From NCBI GenBank assembly GCA_023394875.1, contig JAEXAB010000001.1:124001-188000 (forward strand): a stretch of DNA of 64,000 bases, in the 5' to 3' direction. Position numbers and translations under genes: made by a program. The stretch comes from Bacillota bacterium (lineage in GTDB: Bacteria; Bacillota; Clostridia; Christensenellales; DTU072). Shown here piece after piece: positions 36,701 through 45,411 of the stretch. How positions within the stretch are numbered: the stretch's first letter is position 1; every line of letters begins with the position of its first letter. The notes beneath the pieces are model-generated. The model was not told where the DNA came from. It ran no database searches and was given only the letters and a program-made list of their open reading frames with translations.

Positions 36701-37714
36701 TTAGTCATTTTGCTTTTTGGCGTTATTTTTCGGGTTATTGTCGGAGCCGCCGATAGAATTTCTCATACTGGTGTCGGCTTGAATGTTCTGCATGTTGTAA
36801 TAATCCATAACGCCCATATTGCCGTTTCGTAAAGCCTCTGCCATAGCTTTAGGCACTTCCGCCTCAGCCTGAATTACAACCGCTCTCATTTCCTGTGTGC
36901 GCGCCTTCATTTCCTGTTCGGAAGCTACTGCCATCGCTCTTCTTTCTTCGGCTTTTGCCTGGGCTATCTTCTTGTCGGCTTCGGCTTGGTCCATTTGCAA
37001 CTGCGCGCCTATGTTTCTGCCTACGTCAACGTCGGCAATATCAATGGATAGTATTTCAAATGCCGTTCCGCTGTCCAAACCTTTGCTTAACACGGTTTTG
37101 GAAATTCTGTCGGGATTTTCCAAAACGTCCTTATGGGACATTGCCGAACCTACTGTGGTAACAATACCTTCGCCGACTCTTGCTATTATCGTTTCTTCAC
37201 CTGCTCCACCTATCAAACGGGAAATATTTGCTCTCACTGTAACACGCGCTTTGCAGCGTAATTCTATACCGTCCTTTGCGATAGCGGCAATAACGGGAGT
37301 TTCTATAACCTTAGGATTAACGCTCACTTTAACGGCGTTTAATACGTCACGGCCGGCTAGGTCTATTGCCATTGCCGTCCTTGTGCTTAGTACAATGTTC
37401 GCGCTGTGGGCAGAAATAAGTGCGTTGACTACCTTTAATACGTCGCCTTTTGCCATATAGTGAGTTTCCAATTCTGATATGGTTATATCAAGACCGGCTT
37501 TTTTACCGGTAATATAAGCGTCAACAATCATACCTATTTTTATTTTTCTAAGGCGCATACCAACTAATTTACCCATAGAAATGCTTGCTCCGCTTACCAA
37601 CGCGCGGAACCATATCGACATAGGAACAATGGCAAAAAACACCACAACGGCAACCACTAAAACAACAATTCCCGCAACTAATCCTCCAACGTTAACACAT
37701 GCTAAACCGTACAT
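36701..37714 (-). CDS. floA: Flotillin-like protein FloA
   Basis: FloA forms dynamic membrane microdomains in Bacillota. The N-terminal hydrophobic hairpin (about residues 5-35) is followed by the conserved WFRALVSGA and the SPFH-type core (RAMAIDLAGRDVL, LSKGLDSGTAFEILSIDIADVDVGRNIGA), then the coiled coil AEADKKIAQAKAEERRAMAVA. The 337-residue length matches. The ATG at 37712-37714 has GGAGG five bases upstream; a longer reading from a TTG at 37741 would overlap nfeD and is rejected. nfeD lies 16 bp upstream, the usual pairing. Confidence 0.95.
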   Translation of the reverse strand: MYGLACVNVGGLVAGIVVLVVAVVVFFAIVPMSIWFRALVSGASISMGKLVGMRLRKIKIGMIVDAYITGKKAGLDITISELETHYMAKGDVLKVVNALISAHSANIVLSTRTAMAIDLAGRDVLNAVKVSVNPKVIETPVIAAIAKDGIELRCKARVTVRANISRLIGGAGEETIIARVGEGIVTTVGSAMSHKDVLENPDRISKTVLSKGLDSGTAFEILSIDIADVDVGRNIGAQLQMDQAEADKKIAQAKAEERRAMAVASEQEMKARTQEMRAVVIQAEAEVPKAMAEALRNGNMGVMDYYNMQNIQADTSMRNSIGGSDNNPKNNAKKQND

Positions 37715-37730
37715 AATATCCTCCAATATT

Positions 37731-38273
37731 TTATTTATCAATAACTGTTACTTCTATCTTTACGCCTTCCACGGCTTTTACGGTGATTTCCATATCCTTA
37801 TCAACAAAAAAGTTCTGCGCTACGACGTCATAAGTCTTACCCTCAATTTCTGCCTTGCCGGCGGGGCGAAGGTCGGTTATCGTCTTGCCTACTTTGCCTA
37901 CTAAATATGAAAAATCCTCTGTTCCTTCGCTAAAATCCACGCCTACAGCGGTGTCTTCATGAGAAAAAATAGCGTTCTTTTTTAGCCAGTTCTTTTTGTT
38001 GGCTAACATAAAGAAACCAAAGCCGGCAGCCGATATAATTATTATCAGCAAAAGCAGTTGAAATATTTGTAAAATAACGTTGTCTTCATTGTTATGGAAA
38101 ACCGCGCGCATTATAATAGCGAAAGTCAAAAGCGCCAGACCAACAATGCCGAAAACCCCAAATCCGGGCTGAAATATCTCAATAAGCAACAAAACTATAC
38201 CTATAATAAGAGATACTATAACGTACCATTGCATGTTGGAAAAAAGTAAACCGAACTGTCTGAAAAACTCCAT
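37731..38273 (-). CDS. NfeD-family membrane protein
   Basis: A 180-residue NfeD homologue: four membrane segments between about residues 15 and 105, and a C-terminal OB-fold domain (LVGKVGKTITDLRPAGKAEIEGKTYDVV, then EVTVIDK) that is the family signature. NfeD proteins accompany flotillins and are thought to help place them in microdomains. The true start is the ATG at 38271-38273 with AGGAG seven bases upstream. A longer reading would run through the promoter and terminator. Confidence 0.92.
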   Translation of the reverse strand: MEFFRQFGLLFSNMQWYVIVSLIIGIVLLLIEIFQPGFGVFGIVGLALLTFAIIMRAVFHNNEDNVILQIFQLLLLIIIISAAGFGFFMLANKKNWLKKNAIFSHEDTAVGVDFSEGTEDFSYLVGKVGKTITDLRPAGKAEIEGKTYDVVAQNFFVDKDMEITVKAVEGVKIEVTVIDK

Positions 38274-38303
38274 AATTTTTCTCCTGCCTAATCTATTATA
38301 TAT

Positions 38304-38332
38304 AGTATATTCTTTTATTATATATTTGTCAA
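38304..38332 (-). promoter_or_regulatory. Promoter of nfeD-floA
   Basis: TTGACA (38327-38332), 17 bp, TATACT (38304-38309). Confidence 0.75.
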
Positions 38333-38342
38333 TGTAAGAAAA

Positions 38343-38370
38343 GAGCGAAGCTTTTTGATTTGCTTCGCTC
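38343..38370. terminator. Bidirectional terminator
   Basis: GAGCGAAGC / GCTTCGCTC, perfect 9-bp stem with a 10-base loop, T-rich on both sides. It ends the two-gene membrane-protein unit that is transcribed leftward. Confidence 0.85.
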
Positions 38371-38383
38371 ATTTTTTATTTTA

Positions 38384-39625
38384 TTAGTTCAATTCGTGTG
38401 GTAGATACTCCCTTGCCACTCCGTTCTTACAGTCCTGAATGAACCGTTCACGGAGTTTTAGCATGTCCAGGCTGTCATAATCGGCAGGGCTGTTCATGGT
38501 AACATAGCTATAAGGATAAGAAGGCACTTTCTTTTCGCTAATTGTATTTATCTTGTTATCGACATTTTTCTGCTCTTTACCCATACCTCTGAGTAGACCT
38601 ATAAGTAGGTTGTTAAGCACCATCCAAGCCGCCCAGATAAGGAACAATCTACGCGTAGAGAACAGCATTACTATAGCATAAATAAGTCCGTTGCTGTCAA
38701 GCCAAGCCATACTTTGATAATCAAGCACGCCTTTGCTTTCGTTACTGGGGATTAAAAGAAGTTCTCCGTCTACAATGCCTAGGTAAATGGGAGAGGACGT
38801 CAGATCTTCGGTTAGTTTGGCAACAAGCAAACTGTTAATAGCGCCCATACCGGTTTTAAGTAAAGCCTGTAGACCCGGTTCTATGGTTCCTAAGTTTATT
38901 ACAGCCATAGGAGTGCCTAACATATCCAAAACGTTCCAATTAACGGGAGTTTTGGAAATTTCTTTGGTGGTTTTATTATACAGATAATATTCTTTTTCGG
39001 GTACTTCTCTTTCGTCTAAAAGAAGGTGAACCAATACCGATATTGTCATTCTATCCCCTAAGGCAAGGTCGATGTTGGGGCCGCCGAAAGTAACGAAACC
39101 TGCTTTGTCAATACTCTCAAATTGAATTTTCAGCATGTTGGCAACTTCTGCGTTTTTAATGCCTTGTTTTTGATATTCTTCCAAAGTCAACGCGCTAAGG
39201 TTGCCGTTATTTACGTTACGCCTAATGTATTCATTAAGCAAAGCTTCGTTGACCTTACTTCTTGCTTCAAAGTCGTCAGCTAAATCTTCATAATAAATGG
39301 TATTGGAAGTTGCGTCCGCCAAAAAGTCGGGTAAAGCAACGTCTAATGCAATCCAAAAACCGCCGAGCAAGCAGAAACAAAGTATCATAGCTACAAAAGT
39401 TTGGTGGTAAAGATTCTTCTTGTTCTTTTTCTTGGCAGAATTTCTCATGCCGAGGCAAACAAAGAGATAAATTAGCCCAAACAGCGCGGTAACTATTATG
39501 CCTACAAAGACAAACACTCCGTAGCTTAGTCCGCCCATAATCATTTCATAGCTCTTGTAACCAAGATAACCTAACAGGGCAGGGAAACCTAAAATTCCTA
39601 AAATAGCGATTAAAAACTTTTTCAT
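38384..39625 (-). CDS. Membrane protein of unknown function (second of a topologically similar pair)
   Basis: A 413-residue protein. Three N-terminal hydrophobic segments (about 3-24, 32-58 and 78-98) precede an outer domain of about 215 residues, then one or two C-terminal segments (about 310-345) and a charged cytoplasmic tail. I do not recognise the family. The upstream neighbour has the same plan (three helices, large external domain, C-terminal helix), and the two overlap by one base, so they are probably co-translated and may form a complex. The GFP-L-x-x-L motif in helix 1 is shared by both (GILGFPALLG here). Confidence 0.7.
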   Translation of the reverse strand: MKKFLIAILGILGFPALLGYLGYKSYEMIMGGLSYGVFVFVGIIVTALFGLIYLFVCLGMRNSAKKKNKKNLYHQTFVAMILCFCLLGGFWIALDVALPDFLADATSNTIYYEDLADDFEARSKVNEALLNEYIRRNVNNGNLSALTLEEYQKQGIKNAEVANMLKIQFESIDKAGFVTFGGPNIDLALGDRMTISVLVHLLLDEREVPEKEYYLYNKTTKEISKTPVNWNVLDMLGTPMAVINLGTIEPGLQALLKTGMGAINSLLVAKLTEDLTSSPIYLGIVDGELLLIPSNESKGVLDYQSMAWLDSNGLIYAIVMLFSTRRLFLIWAAWMVLNNLLIGLLRGMGKEQKNVDNKINTISEKKVPSYPYSYVTMNSPADYDSLDMLKLRERFIQDCKNGVAREYLPHELN

Positions 39626-41286
39626 TATCTTCTACCTCCCTTGGCTATCTGGGCAAAAACTTCATCCTTCTTTCTTGCATTGTGATAATACAAAGCCATC
39701 ATAATAAGAATAACGCCGCCGCAAACATACATATATCTTCTTGCCGCGAACAACGGATAATACATAGGAATATAAGAATTAGCCGCCTTTAGCTGATACA
39801 ACTTAGTTAAATCATAAGCAAAGCTATCAGAAGGATAACCGCCGGATGAGAATGTGACCGCTCCGATACTGGAACCTAACAGCACGCTTCCTACGTTGGC
39901 GCCGTGAGTGGTAGCATAATACTTAGCGTATGCGTATGCTCTCATATCGTCGTTTTCTATAAATTCCATTAAGGGTTTAACGGTGGGGGACTGATAGAAG
40001 AAAAGGTTGCTGGTTAAAGGTATTGTGGTAACAAGTTCTTCAATAAAAGCAGGAGTTAGACCGTTTGAAAATATCCCTTCAAAATCGGCAAGGCTAAAAC
40101 CTAAAGCCGAAGTAACGCCGTTTAATTTATCAAAGTCAAGAGCGTTCAATAGTTCTAGTAAGGTCATTGCTTTGAGTCCTTCAATTGTGTTAGTAGCGTC
40201 GGTTGCGTAGTCGATTATCGGTAACAGCGCGTCGTATACTACGTCCACCAAATCTTCGTCAATATCAGCTAGCATTCCTTCCAAAAAGGAAAGTATGGTT
40301 CCTACTTCGAAATTATTAACAGTGTCGCACAAAGTGGCCAGATCGAGATCTTTATCCACTACGTCAAGAAGAGGAGCAAAAGCTGCCGGAATAACACCGC
40401 TTAACAAATCACTGATTAAAGCGTTATCCAAAAGCTTGTCCAAATTCTCACCCAATATTGACAGGATGGTATCAACCTTGTCAATAGTAAGCATATGTTT
40501 ATAAGCCGTGCCGTCGGGGCCGTAAGCCGCTTTATATTCGGCAGTATTCTTATAAACGTTCCACTCCGAAGATGACTTAGCTGTAGCTAAAGCCGCTTCC
40601 AGTTCTTTGTCGGCGTCTTTACCTTTGGCTGCGTATGCTTGTCTGGTTTCAAGAATGGTTATAAGAATGTCAATAGCTTCATCCATACTAAAGATATATC
40701 CATCGGCATACATACCGTTTTCGCTAAGGTAAGCTCCCGTTTTGGGGTCTTTCTTTACCGGACTTCCATCGGCGTTCTTTTCGTCGTTATAGACTTTGGA
40801 AACAACGCCCACGTTATAAACACGGCAGAAATCCTCAACCATAGCTATGTAAGAATCGGTAAGATCCGACTTGCCCGTCGTTAGAGTTTCATAATAGTTT
40901 ACTTGATATTTGTAATCTTTTATGGTGACGCCCTTATACTCTTTGTATTCTTCCTGCACCTTAACAATCTGCTTTTCGGCATAAAAATCGAAAGCGACTG
41001 CTCCGCCTATTACGAAGATAATAGAAAAAATCATCGCCCAAGCGCATCTGGTGTTTTTATTTTTGGAAAAAATGCAAACGATAAGTTGAAAAATGGTAAC
41101 CACTAGCCATATAGCCGCAACTGCCGCCAATCCGTATAGTCTGGTCTTTTGGAAAGCGTCGCTGTATATCATGCTTGTGCTTCCGAAGAAAACCAAAATA
41201 ATAAGGAGAGGGAACCCTAGCAGATAGCAAAGCGTCTGTAAAAAGCTATAACGCTTTTGCTTCTTTCTCAGTTTATTGACATCCAT
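39625..41286 (-). CDS. Membrane protein of unknown function (first of a topologically similar pair)
   Basis: A 553-residue protein with three N-terminal membrane segments (about 18-38, 48-73, 82-102), about 400 residues predicted outside the cell, and one C-terminal helix (about 513-532) before a short basic tail. The external part is helical with amphipathic, Asp/Leu-rich segments such as LLSGVIPAAFAPLLDVVD. No family recognised. The first helix contains CYLLGFPLLI, like the GFP-L motif of the downstream partner. A promoter lies at 41329-41358; the Shine-Dalgarno AGGAG is rather far (12 bases) from the ATG. Confidence 0.7.
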   Translation of the reverse strand: MDVNKLRKKQKRYSFLQTLCYLLGFPLLIILVFFGSTSMIYSDAFQKTRLYGLAAVAAIWLVVTIFQLIVCIFSKNKNTRCAWAMIFSIIFVIGGAVAFDFYAEKQIVKVQEEYKEYKGVTIKDYKYQVNYYETLTTGKSDLTDSYIAMVEDFCRVYNVGVVSKVYNDEKNADGSPVKKDPKTGAYLSENGMYADGYIFSMDEAIDILITILETRQAYAAKGKDADKELEAALATAKSSSEWNVYKNTAEYKAAYGPDGTAYKHMLTIDKVDTILSILGENLDKLLDNALISDLLSGVIPAAFAPLLDVVDKDLDLATLCDTVNNFEVGTILSFLEGMLADIDEDLVDVVYDALLPIIDYATDATNTIEGLKAMTLLELLNALDFDKLNGVTSALGFSLADFEGIFSNGLTPAFIEELVTTIPLTSNLFFYQSPTVKPLMEFIENDDMRAYAYAKYYATTHGANVGSVLLGSSIGAVTFSSGGYPSDSFAYDLTKLYQLKAANSYIPMYYPLFAARRYMYVCGGVILIMMALYYHNARKKDEVFAQIAKGGRR

Positions 41287-41328
41287 TTGAAAAGTTCACT
41301 CCTATATAATAATATTTTGTCACAACGT

Positions 41329-41358
41329 ATTATACTATATAAAGTGATGCTTAGTCAA
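41329..41358 (-). promoter_or_regulatory. Promoter of the paired membrane-protein genes
   Basis: TTGACT (41353-41358), 18 bp, TATAAT (41329-41334). Confidence 0.65.
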
Positions 41359-41393
41359 TAGAGAATATTCCTTTTCTCCCTTGTCAAAATATG

Positions 41394-41429
41394 GGGGCAA
41401 AAGCCGATTTATTCCTTGACTTTTGCCCC
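41394..41429 (-). terminator. Hairpin after the helical protein gene
   Basis: GGGGCAAAAG / CTTTTGCCCC, 10-bp stem, 16-base loop. The T-run is poor on either strand, so termination may be weak. Confidence 0.45.
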
Positions 41430-41455
41430 GAAAACACTATTTTTATGCTATTTTT

Positions 41456-41986
41456 TTATAAAAACAACTTCATTTCTTCCAAATTTTTCTCCAAAACTTC
41501 CATCATTTTTTTGGCAAAAATTTGGCTTTCGTCCTTGTCGGCTTTTTTATTGATTATTTTGGTTAAAGAGATTATCCCCATGTTAATACCTTGAATCATA
41601 ATTTCCGCCAGTTTGGAATTACTTTTGTTGCCTATGGTATTCATCATGGTGGTAAAATACATCATTCCGCGGCTAAATACGTTGACGTTTTTTATATCCA
41701 TGCCGACTTTGTCGGCGTAAACTTCTATTTCCTTGGCTATTGCCGAATATTCCTTGTATTCCTTTAGCAATAAATTACGGAACCCTCTGTCGGACGACAA
41801 CGGGCGCAGATTTTCTACGGCGTATTTTCCCAGCATTGCGTTGTGGTATACTTCCTGGAGTACCGTCAAATCTATATTGGGCTGCGGAGAATTGAGGTTT
41901 TCGCATTCTTTTAGCAAGCTTCTTACCTTTTGGTCGTTCTCCACGCTTCTTTCTGTTCTTAGTGAGTTTTGATTGTTGTCTATCAT
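41456..41986 (-). CDS. Small helical protein, ferritin-like-fold hypothetical
   Basis: A 176-residue protein. The first 35 residues are polar; the rest is predicted helical with the pattern LQEVYHNAMLGKYAVENL ... EYSAIAKEIEVYA ... EIMIQGINMGIISLTK, which resembles a family of small clostridial proteins of four-helix type with no known function. The ATG at 41984-41986 is chosen because GGAGG lies four bases before it. Its first 212 bases overlap the end of the yabQ frame on the same strand, so either yabQ runs on unusually far or both are truly translated there. Confidence 0.65.
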   Translation of the reverse strand: MIDNNQNSLRTERSVENDQKVRSLLKECENLNSPQPNIDLTVLQEVYHNAMLGKYAVENLRPLSSDRGFRNLLLKEYKEYSAIAKEIEVYADKVGMDIKNVNVFSRGMMYFTTMMNTIGNKSNSKLAEIMIQGINMGIISLTKIINKKADKDESQIFAKKMMEVLEKNLEEMKLFL

Positions 41987-42371
41987 ATTTCCTCCGTTTT
42001 CTTTTAGCTTGCGCTTCAAGAAAATAATTATGCGCCCTAGTTACGCATTTCTTATATTTTTCTTTGAGAAAAGCGGCGAAAACCGCAAAAATTTTGCGCA
42101 AAGTATTTTTTAATACTATACGCGTCAACAAAAATCCTACTATAAAACATATAGCCGTGAAAAAGTATAACTGACCAAAACTAATAACTTCTGTTAGAAA
42201 TAAGTAAATTGCGCCGCAAAACAATACCGAAAAAAAGTCGGCGAAAAACCCCACTATCTGCAAGCGCAATGTTTCTTTTACCATATAAAACAACTCATAA
42301 AAAAAATAGCCCAGCATTCCACCGGAAAGGAACGTAAGGCTTATGCTAAGCTGACTTAACGTAAAAAACAT
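41775..42371 (-). CDS. YabQ-like sporulation membrane protein with extended basic tail
   Basis: YabQ is needed for spore cortex formation in Bacillus. Here residues 1-95 hold four hydrophobic segments in the YabQ arrangement, and the gene follows a yabP homologue with TAATG overlap. After about residue 105 the chain becomes extremely Lys/Arg-rich, and the last 70 residues overlap the next gene out of frame. Typical YabQ ends soon after the last helix, so the tail may be a run-on of the frame rather than a functional domain. Assignment rests on topology and pairing, not on strong motifs. Confidence 0.68.
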   Translation of the reverse strand: MFFTLSQLSISLTFLSGGMLGYFFYELFYMVKETLRLQIVGFFADFFSVLFCGAIYLFLTEVISFGQLYFFTAICFIVGFLLTRIVLKNTLRKIFAVFAAFLKEKYKKCVTRAHNYFLEAQAKRKRRKYDRQQSKLTKNRKKRGERPKGKKLAKRMRKPQFSAAQYRFDGTPGSIPQRNAGKIRRRKSAPVVVRQRVP

Positions 42372-42637
42372 TATTTTAACAACCTCTTAAAAAACGGCAG
42401 TTTTTCGGCTTTATCGCGGTAATTCAGGCTAAAAAGTTTGCCCGAAATCGTGAGCAGTCCGCTTTCGGTGTTCATCTCTTCCACCAAAAAATCCTGCCCC
42501 TTTAGAGTCATAGCGTTATTAGAAAGCCTAACTAAAATATCCTTGTCGTCAAAGCTGTCCACGCTTACAACGCCGGTAATAATTATTTTACCGTTGTCAT
42601 ATCTAAAACTATGGTTTTTGATTATTTTCGTCTCCAT
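42371..42637 (-). CDS. yabP: YabP/YqfC-family sporulation protein
   Basis: An 88-residue, all-beta protein. The family pattern is clear: short strands with ITGVVSVDSFDDKDILVRL and a second block LKGQDFLVEEMNTESGLLTISGKL. YabP and YqfC act in the mother cell during sporulation (cortex assembly). It precedes the YabQ-like gene with a one-base TAATG overlap, as yabP precedes yabQ in Bacillus, but here it follows the aro operon and lacks divIC downstream. AGGTGA serves as ribosome site. Confidence 0.82.
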   Translation of the reverse strand: METKIIKNHSFRYDNGKIIITGVVSVDSFDDKDILVRLSNNAMTLKGQDFLVEEMNTESGLLTISGKLFSLNYRDKAEKLPFFKRLLK

Positions 42638-42678
42638 ATTTCACCTGTACAGAATAAAATATGCGGGAAAAAGTAAAA

Positions 42679-43107
42679 TTATAACCTTGCCAGATATTCT
42701 AAAGCTTCGGCGTACCCTTCAAAACCTTTTCCGATTATAGTCGTTTCGGCATAGAGAGAAATATACGAAAATTTCCGAAAACTCTCTCTTTCGCTTATAT
42801 CGCTAAGGTGAACTTCCACGGTGGGGATACTTACCGCTTTAAGAGCGTCCAAAATTGAAACGCTTGTATGGGTATAACCGCCGGCGTTTATCACTATGCC
42901 GTCGAATTTTTGGTATGCTTTTTGGATTTTTTCCACTATTTCGCCCTCAAAATTTGACTGAAAACACTCTACTTCCACGTTAAGTTCTTTGGCTTTTCTT
43001 ACTATAAATTCAACCAAATTAAAATAGGTTTTCCCACCGTAAATTTTTGGCTCTCTTATCCCTAACATATTGAGGTTGGCTCCGTTAATTACCAATACTT
43101 TCTTCAT
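42679..43107 (-). CDS. aroQ: 3-dehydroquinate dehydratase, type II
   Basis: Third shikimate step: 3-dehydroquinate to 3-dehydroshikimate. The type II signature is complete: NGANLNMLG, EPKIYG (catalytic Tyr), QSNFEGEIVEKI, INAGGYTHTS and EVHLSDISERESFR. Length 142 is typical. The start overlaps the aroE-aroK fusion by 23 bp, so it is the last gene of the coupled aro set. yabP begins 41 bp later on the same strand. Confidence 0.95.
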   Translation of the reverse strand: MKKVLVINGANLNMLGIREPKIYGGKTYFNLVEFIVRKAKELNVEVECFQSNFEGEIVEKIQKAYQKFDGIVINAGGYTHTSVSILDALKAVSIPTVEVHLSDISERESFRKFSYISLYAETTIIGKGFEGYAEALEYLARL

Positions 43108-44314
43108 ATTCCCTCCTTATAGTTTCAACTGTAGCATTTATATCATTTTCGTTATTAATTACGCTGATTTCGGCAAATTTATAGAATTTTTCTCTTTCAA
43201 AATACATTTTTTCTAATTCATTCGTACTCTTTGAAAGCGGTCTGTTCTCTTTGGCAAGGAACAAAATATCCCGCCTTATCCATACCGAAAATCCGCTCTG
43301 CTTCATTTTTTGCCTGTTACTTTCTCTTATTACGCTTCCTCCGCCTGTAGCGATTACGGCATTGGTGTTTTTCAGGCAGTTTTCCAAAACATCGCTTTCA
43401 ATCTTCCTAAAAAGCTCCTCTCCGCCTTCGGCAAAAATCTCCGCCACCGTTTTTCCGCTAAATTTTTCTATTTCGGCATCGGTGTCGATAAACATTTTAT
43501 TGAGAATTTCGGCTAGTTTTTTCCCTATCGCGCTTTTTCCCGAACCGGGCATACCCACCAAAATTATATTCTTCTGAGAATAACTTAGTTTTTTGTAAAT
43601 ATCGAACATAGTTCTATCGTCAGTATTTACTCCTACAAACAGTTTCGCCGCCGCAGCAGCTTGAGCTACCAGCATAATAAGACCGTTTCCGCAAGGTATA
43701 TTCATACTTTCAGCTTCCATTACCAAATTGGTTTTTAGGGGATTATAAACGGCGTCGAAAACCCCGCAAAGGTTAGGGAAGTCCTTCAAATTAATCGGAG
43801 TGGAAAAATTATCGGGATACATACCTACAGGTGTGGTGTTTATTATTATTTCGGCGGGGATTTCTTTGCAGTTTTCATAATTTACTTTACCCTTTCTGGA
43901 AACAAAATTAATAATTTTCGCGCCCAGTTTTTTACAAAGATAATTGGCGCTTTTTGAGGTGCCGCCGCTGCCTAAAATAAGTACGTTTTTGTTTTCAACG
44001 TTGATATTAAAGTGCTTTAAGGAATATTCCATTCCGAATACGTCGGTATTATAGCCGTAAAGAACGCCGTTTTTGTTTACAACGGTATTGACTGCGGAAA
44101 CCTGAGCCGCCCCTTCGTCAACGTAGTCTAAGTATTGTATTACGCTCTCTTTGTAAGGAATAGTAACGTTTATTCCGCAAAAATTCTTTTCCTGCAAAAA
44201 ACTTTTAAGGTCGTTTTCGGTTTCTATTTCCTTAACGCCGTAATCAAGCCCCAGACATTTATGTATAAAAGGGGACATTGTATGTTTTAGGCTTTTGCCG
44301 ATAACGTAATACAT
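43085..44314 (-). CDS. Shikimate dehydrogenase - shikimate kinase fusion
   Basis: Two shikimate enzymes in one 409-residue chain. Residues 1 to about 245 are AroE: SLKHTMSP, NVTIPYKE (catalytic Lys), the NTDVFGMEYSL motif, and the Rossmann GSGGTSKSA. Residues about 248-409 are AroK: Walker A GMPGSGKSAIGKKLA, DTDAEIE, the EIFAEGGEELFRKIE segment and ATGGGSV. Together they convert 3-dehydroshikimate to shikimate-3-phosphate. The join is short. AroE domain is compact (about 245 against 270-280 residues usual). It lies between aroC and aroQ in the operon. Confidence 0.95.
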   Translation of the reverse strand: MYYVIGKSLKHTMSPFIHKCLGLDYGVKEIETENDLKSFLQEKNFCGINVTIPYKESVIQYLDYVDEGAAQVSAVNTVVNKNGVLYGYNTDVFGMEYSLKHFNINVENKNVLILGSGGTSKSANYLCKKLGAKIINFVSRKGKVNYENCKEIPAEIIINTTPVGMYPDNFSTPINLKDFPNLCGVFDAVYNPLKTNLVMEAESMNIPCGNGLIMLVAQAAAAAKLFVGVNTDDRTMFDIYKKLSYSQKNIILVGMPGSGKSAIGKKLAEILNKMFIDTDAEIEKFSGKTVAEIFAEGGEELFRKIESDVLENCLKNTNAVIATGGGSVIRESNRQKMKQSGFSVWIRRDILFLAKENRPLSKSTNELEKMYFEREKFYKFAEISVINNENDINATVETIRREYEESIGN

Positions 44315-44322
44315 CTCTCCTC

Positions 44323-45411
44323 CTATTTAATGTAGTCTTTTCTTAAAACAAGGTCAAGGATTGCCAAAGCTACCGCGCTCTCTATGGGAGCAACCGCTCT
44401 AGGTACTATGCAAGCGTCATGCCTGCCTTTTATCTCAATTTGTGTGTTTTCCTTAGTAAAAAGATCAATGGTATTCTGAACTTTACTTATTGACGGAGTA
44501 GGCTTAACAGTTACTCTCATAGTAATAGGCATTCCGTTACTTATGCCACCGTTTATGCCCCCGTTGTTATTTGTTTTGGTACCCACAACGCCATTTTCGT
44601 AGACAAATTCATCATTTACTTCGGAGCCGAATTTATTAGCTAAGTCAGTTCCCAGCCCAAACTCCACAGCCTTTACGGCGGGTATTGCGAATAAGCTTGA
44701 ACTTATTTTACTTTCCATTCCGTCAAACAAAAAATCGCCCACACCGCTAAACAGATTATATACAATACAATCTACTGTGCCGCCCACACTGTCGCCGTTA
44801 TTTTTTGCTAGCAATATGGCTTTTTCCATTATTTCTTTTACGTTTTGTGATAGCACAGGAAATGCTTGCTTGGAAACTTCCTTCAACTCATTTTCATTAA
44901 TAATTCTTTCTCTATAAGATGTGGCCTTGATCGATGCGATAGAACTTACGTAACCGCCGATAAATATTCCGTATTTTTTCAATATCTGCTTGGCAACGCT
45001 ACCGGCAATAACTATGGGCGCGGTCATTCTGCCCGAAAACTTGCCGCCGCCTGCCATATCATAATCAAGCCCGAATTTCATTTTTGCGGCGTAATCGGCG
45101 TGAGAGGGGCGGGGCTTATATTTTAAGTCGTCATAATCGCCGCTCTTTTTGTTGTTGTTTTTTATTATGGCAACAAACTCTTTCCCGTCGGTTTTGCCAT
45201 TAGAAATACCGCTTAGTATTTCCGCTTTGTCTTCTTCCTTTCTGGGTGTGCTCCAAACATTGTTGCCGCTCTTTCTGCGGTCAAGTTCGGCTTGAATTTT
45301 TTTTACGTCAATTTCTATTCCGACAGGTAAGTTTATTAGTCTTACTCCGATTTCTTCGGCGTGAGACTCCCCGAATATTTCTATTTTGAAGTTTTCGAAA
45401 TTAGCTCTCAT
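44323..45411 (-). CDS. aroC: Chorismate synthase
   Basis: Last common step: EPSP to chorismate with reduced FMN. Seen: FGESHAEEIGV, where the usual Gly after the catalytic His is Ala, RPSHADYAAKMKFG, the GGGKFSGRMTAP motif and RHDACIVPRAVAPIES (second active-site His). Length 362 is normal. It overlaps the end of aroA by 11 bp and precedes the fusion gene by 8 bp. Confidence 0.95.
   Translation of the reverse strand: MRANFENFKIEIFGESHAEEIGVRLINLPVGIEIDVKKIQAELDRRKSGNNVWSTPRKEEDKAEILSGISNGKTDGKEFVAIIKNNNKKSGDYDDLKYKPRPSHADYAAKMKFGLDYDMAGGGKFSGRMTAPIVIAGSVAKQILKKYGIFIGGYVSSIASIKATSYRERIINENELKEVSKQAFPVLSQNVKEIMEKAILLAKNNGDSVGGTVDCIVYNLFSGVGDFLFDGMESKISSSLFAIPAVKAVEFGLGTDLANKFGSEVNDEFVYENGVVGTKTNNNGGINGGISNGMPITMRVTVKPTPSISKVQNTIDLFTKENTQIEIKGRHDACIVPRAVAPIESAVALAILDLVLRKDYIK

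Noticed and set aside
36897..37460. 187-codon Ala/Ser-rich frame on the plus strand
   Set aside because: Antisense of floA, which is a clear conserved gene; no ribosome site.
37715..37741. Longer FloA start at the TTG at 37741
   Set aside because: It would overlap the end of nfeD and includes the GGAGG that serves the ATG at 37714.
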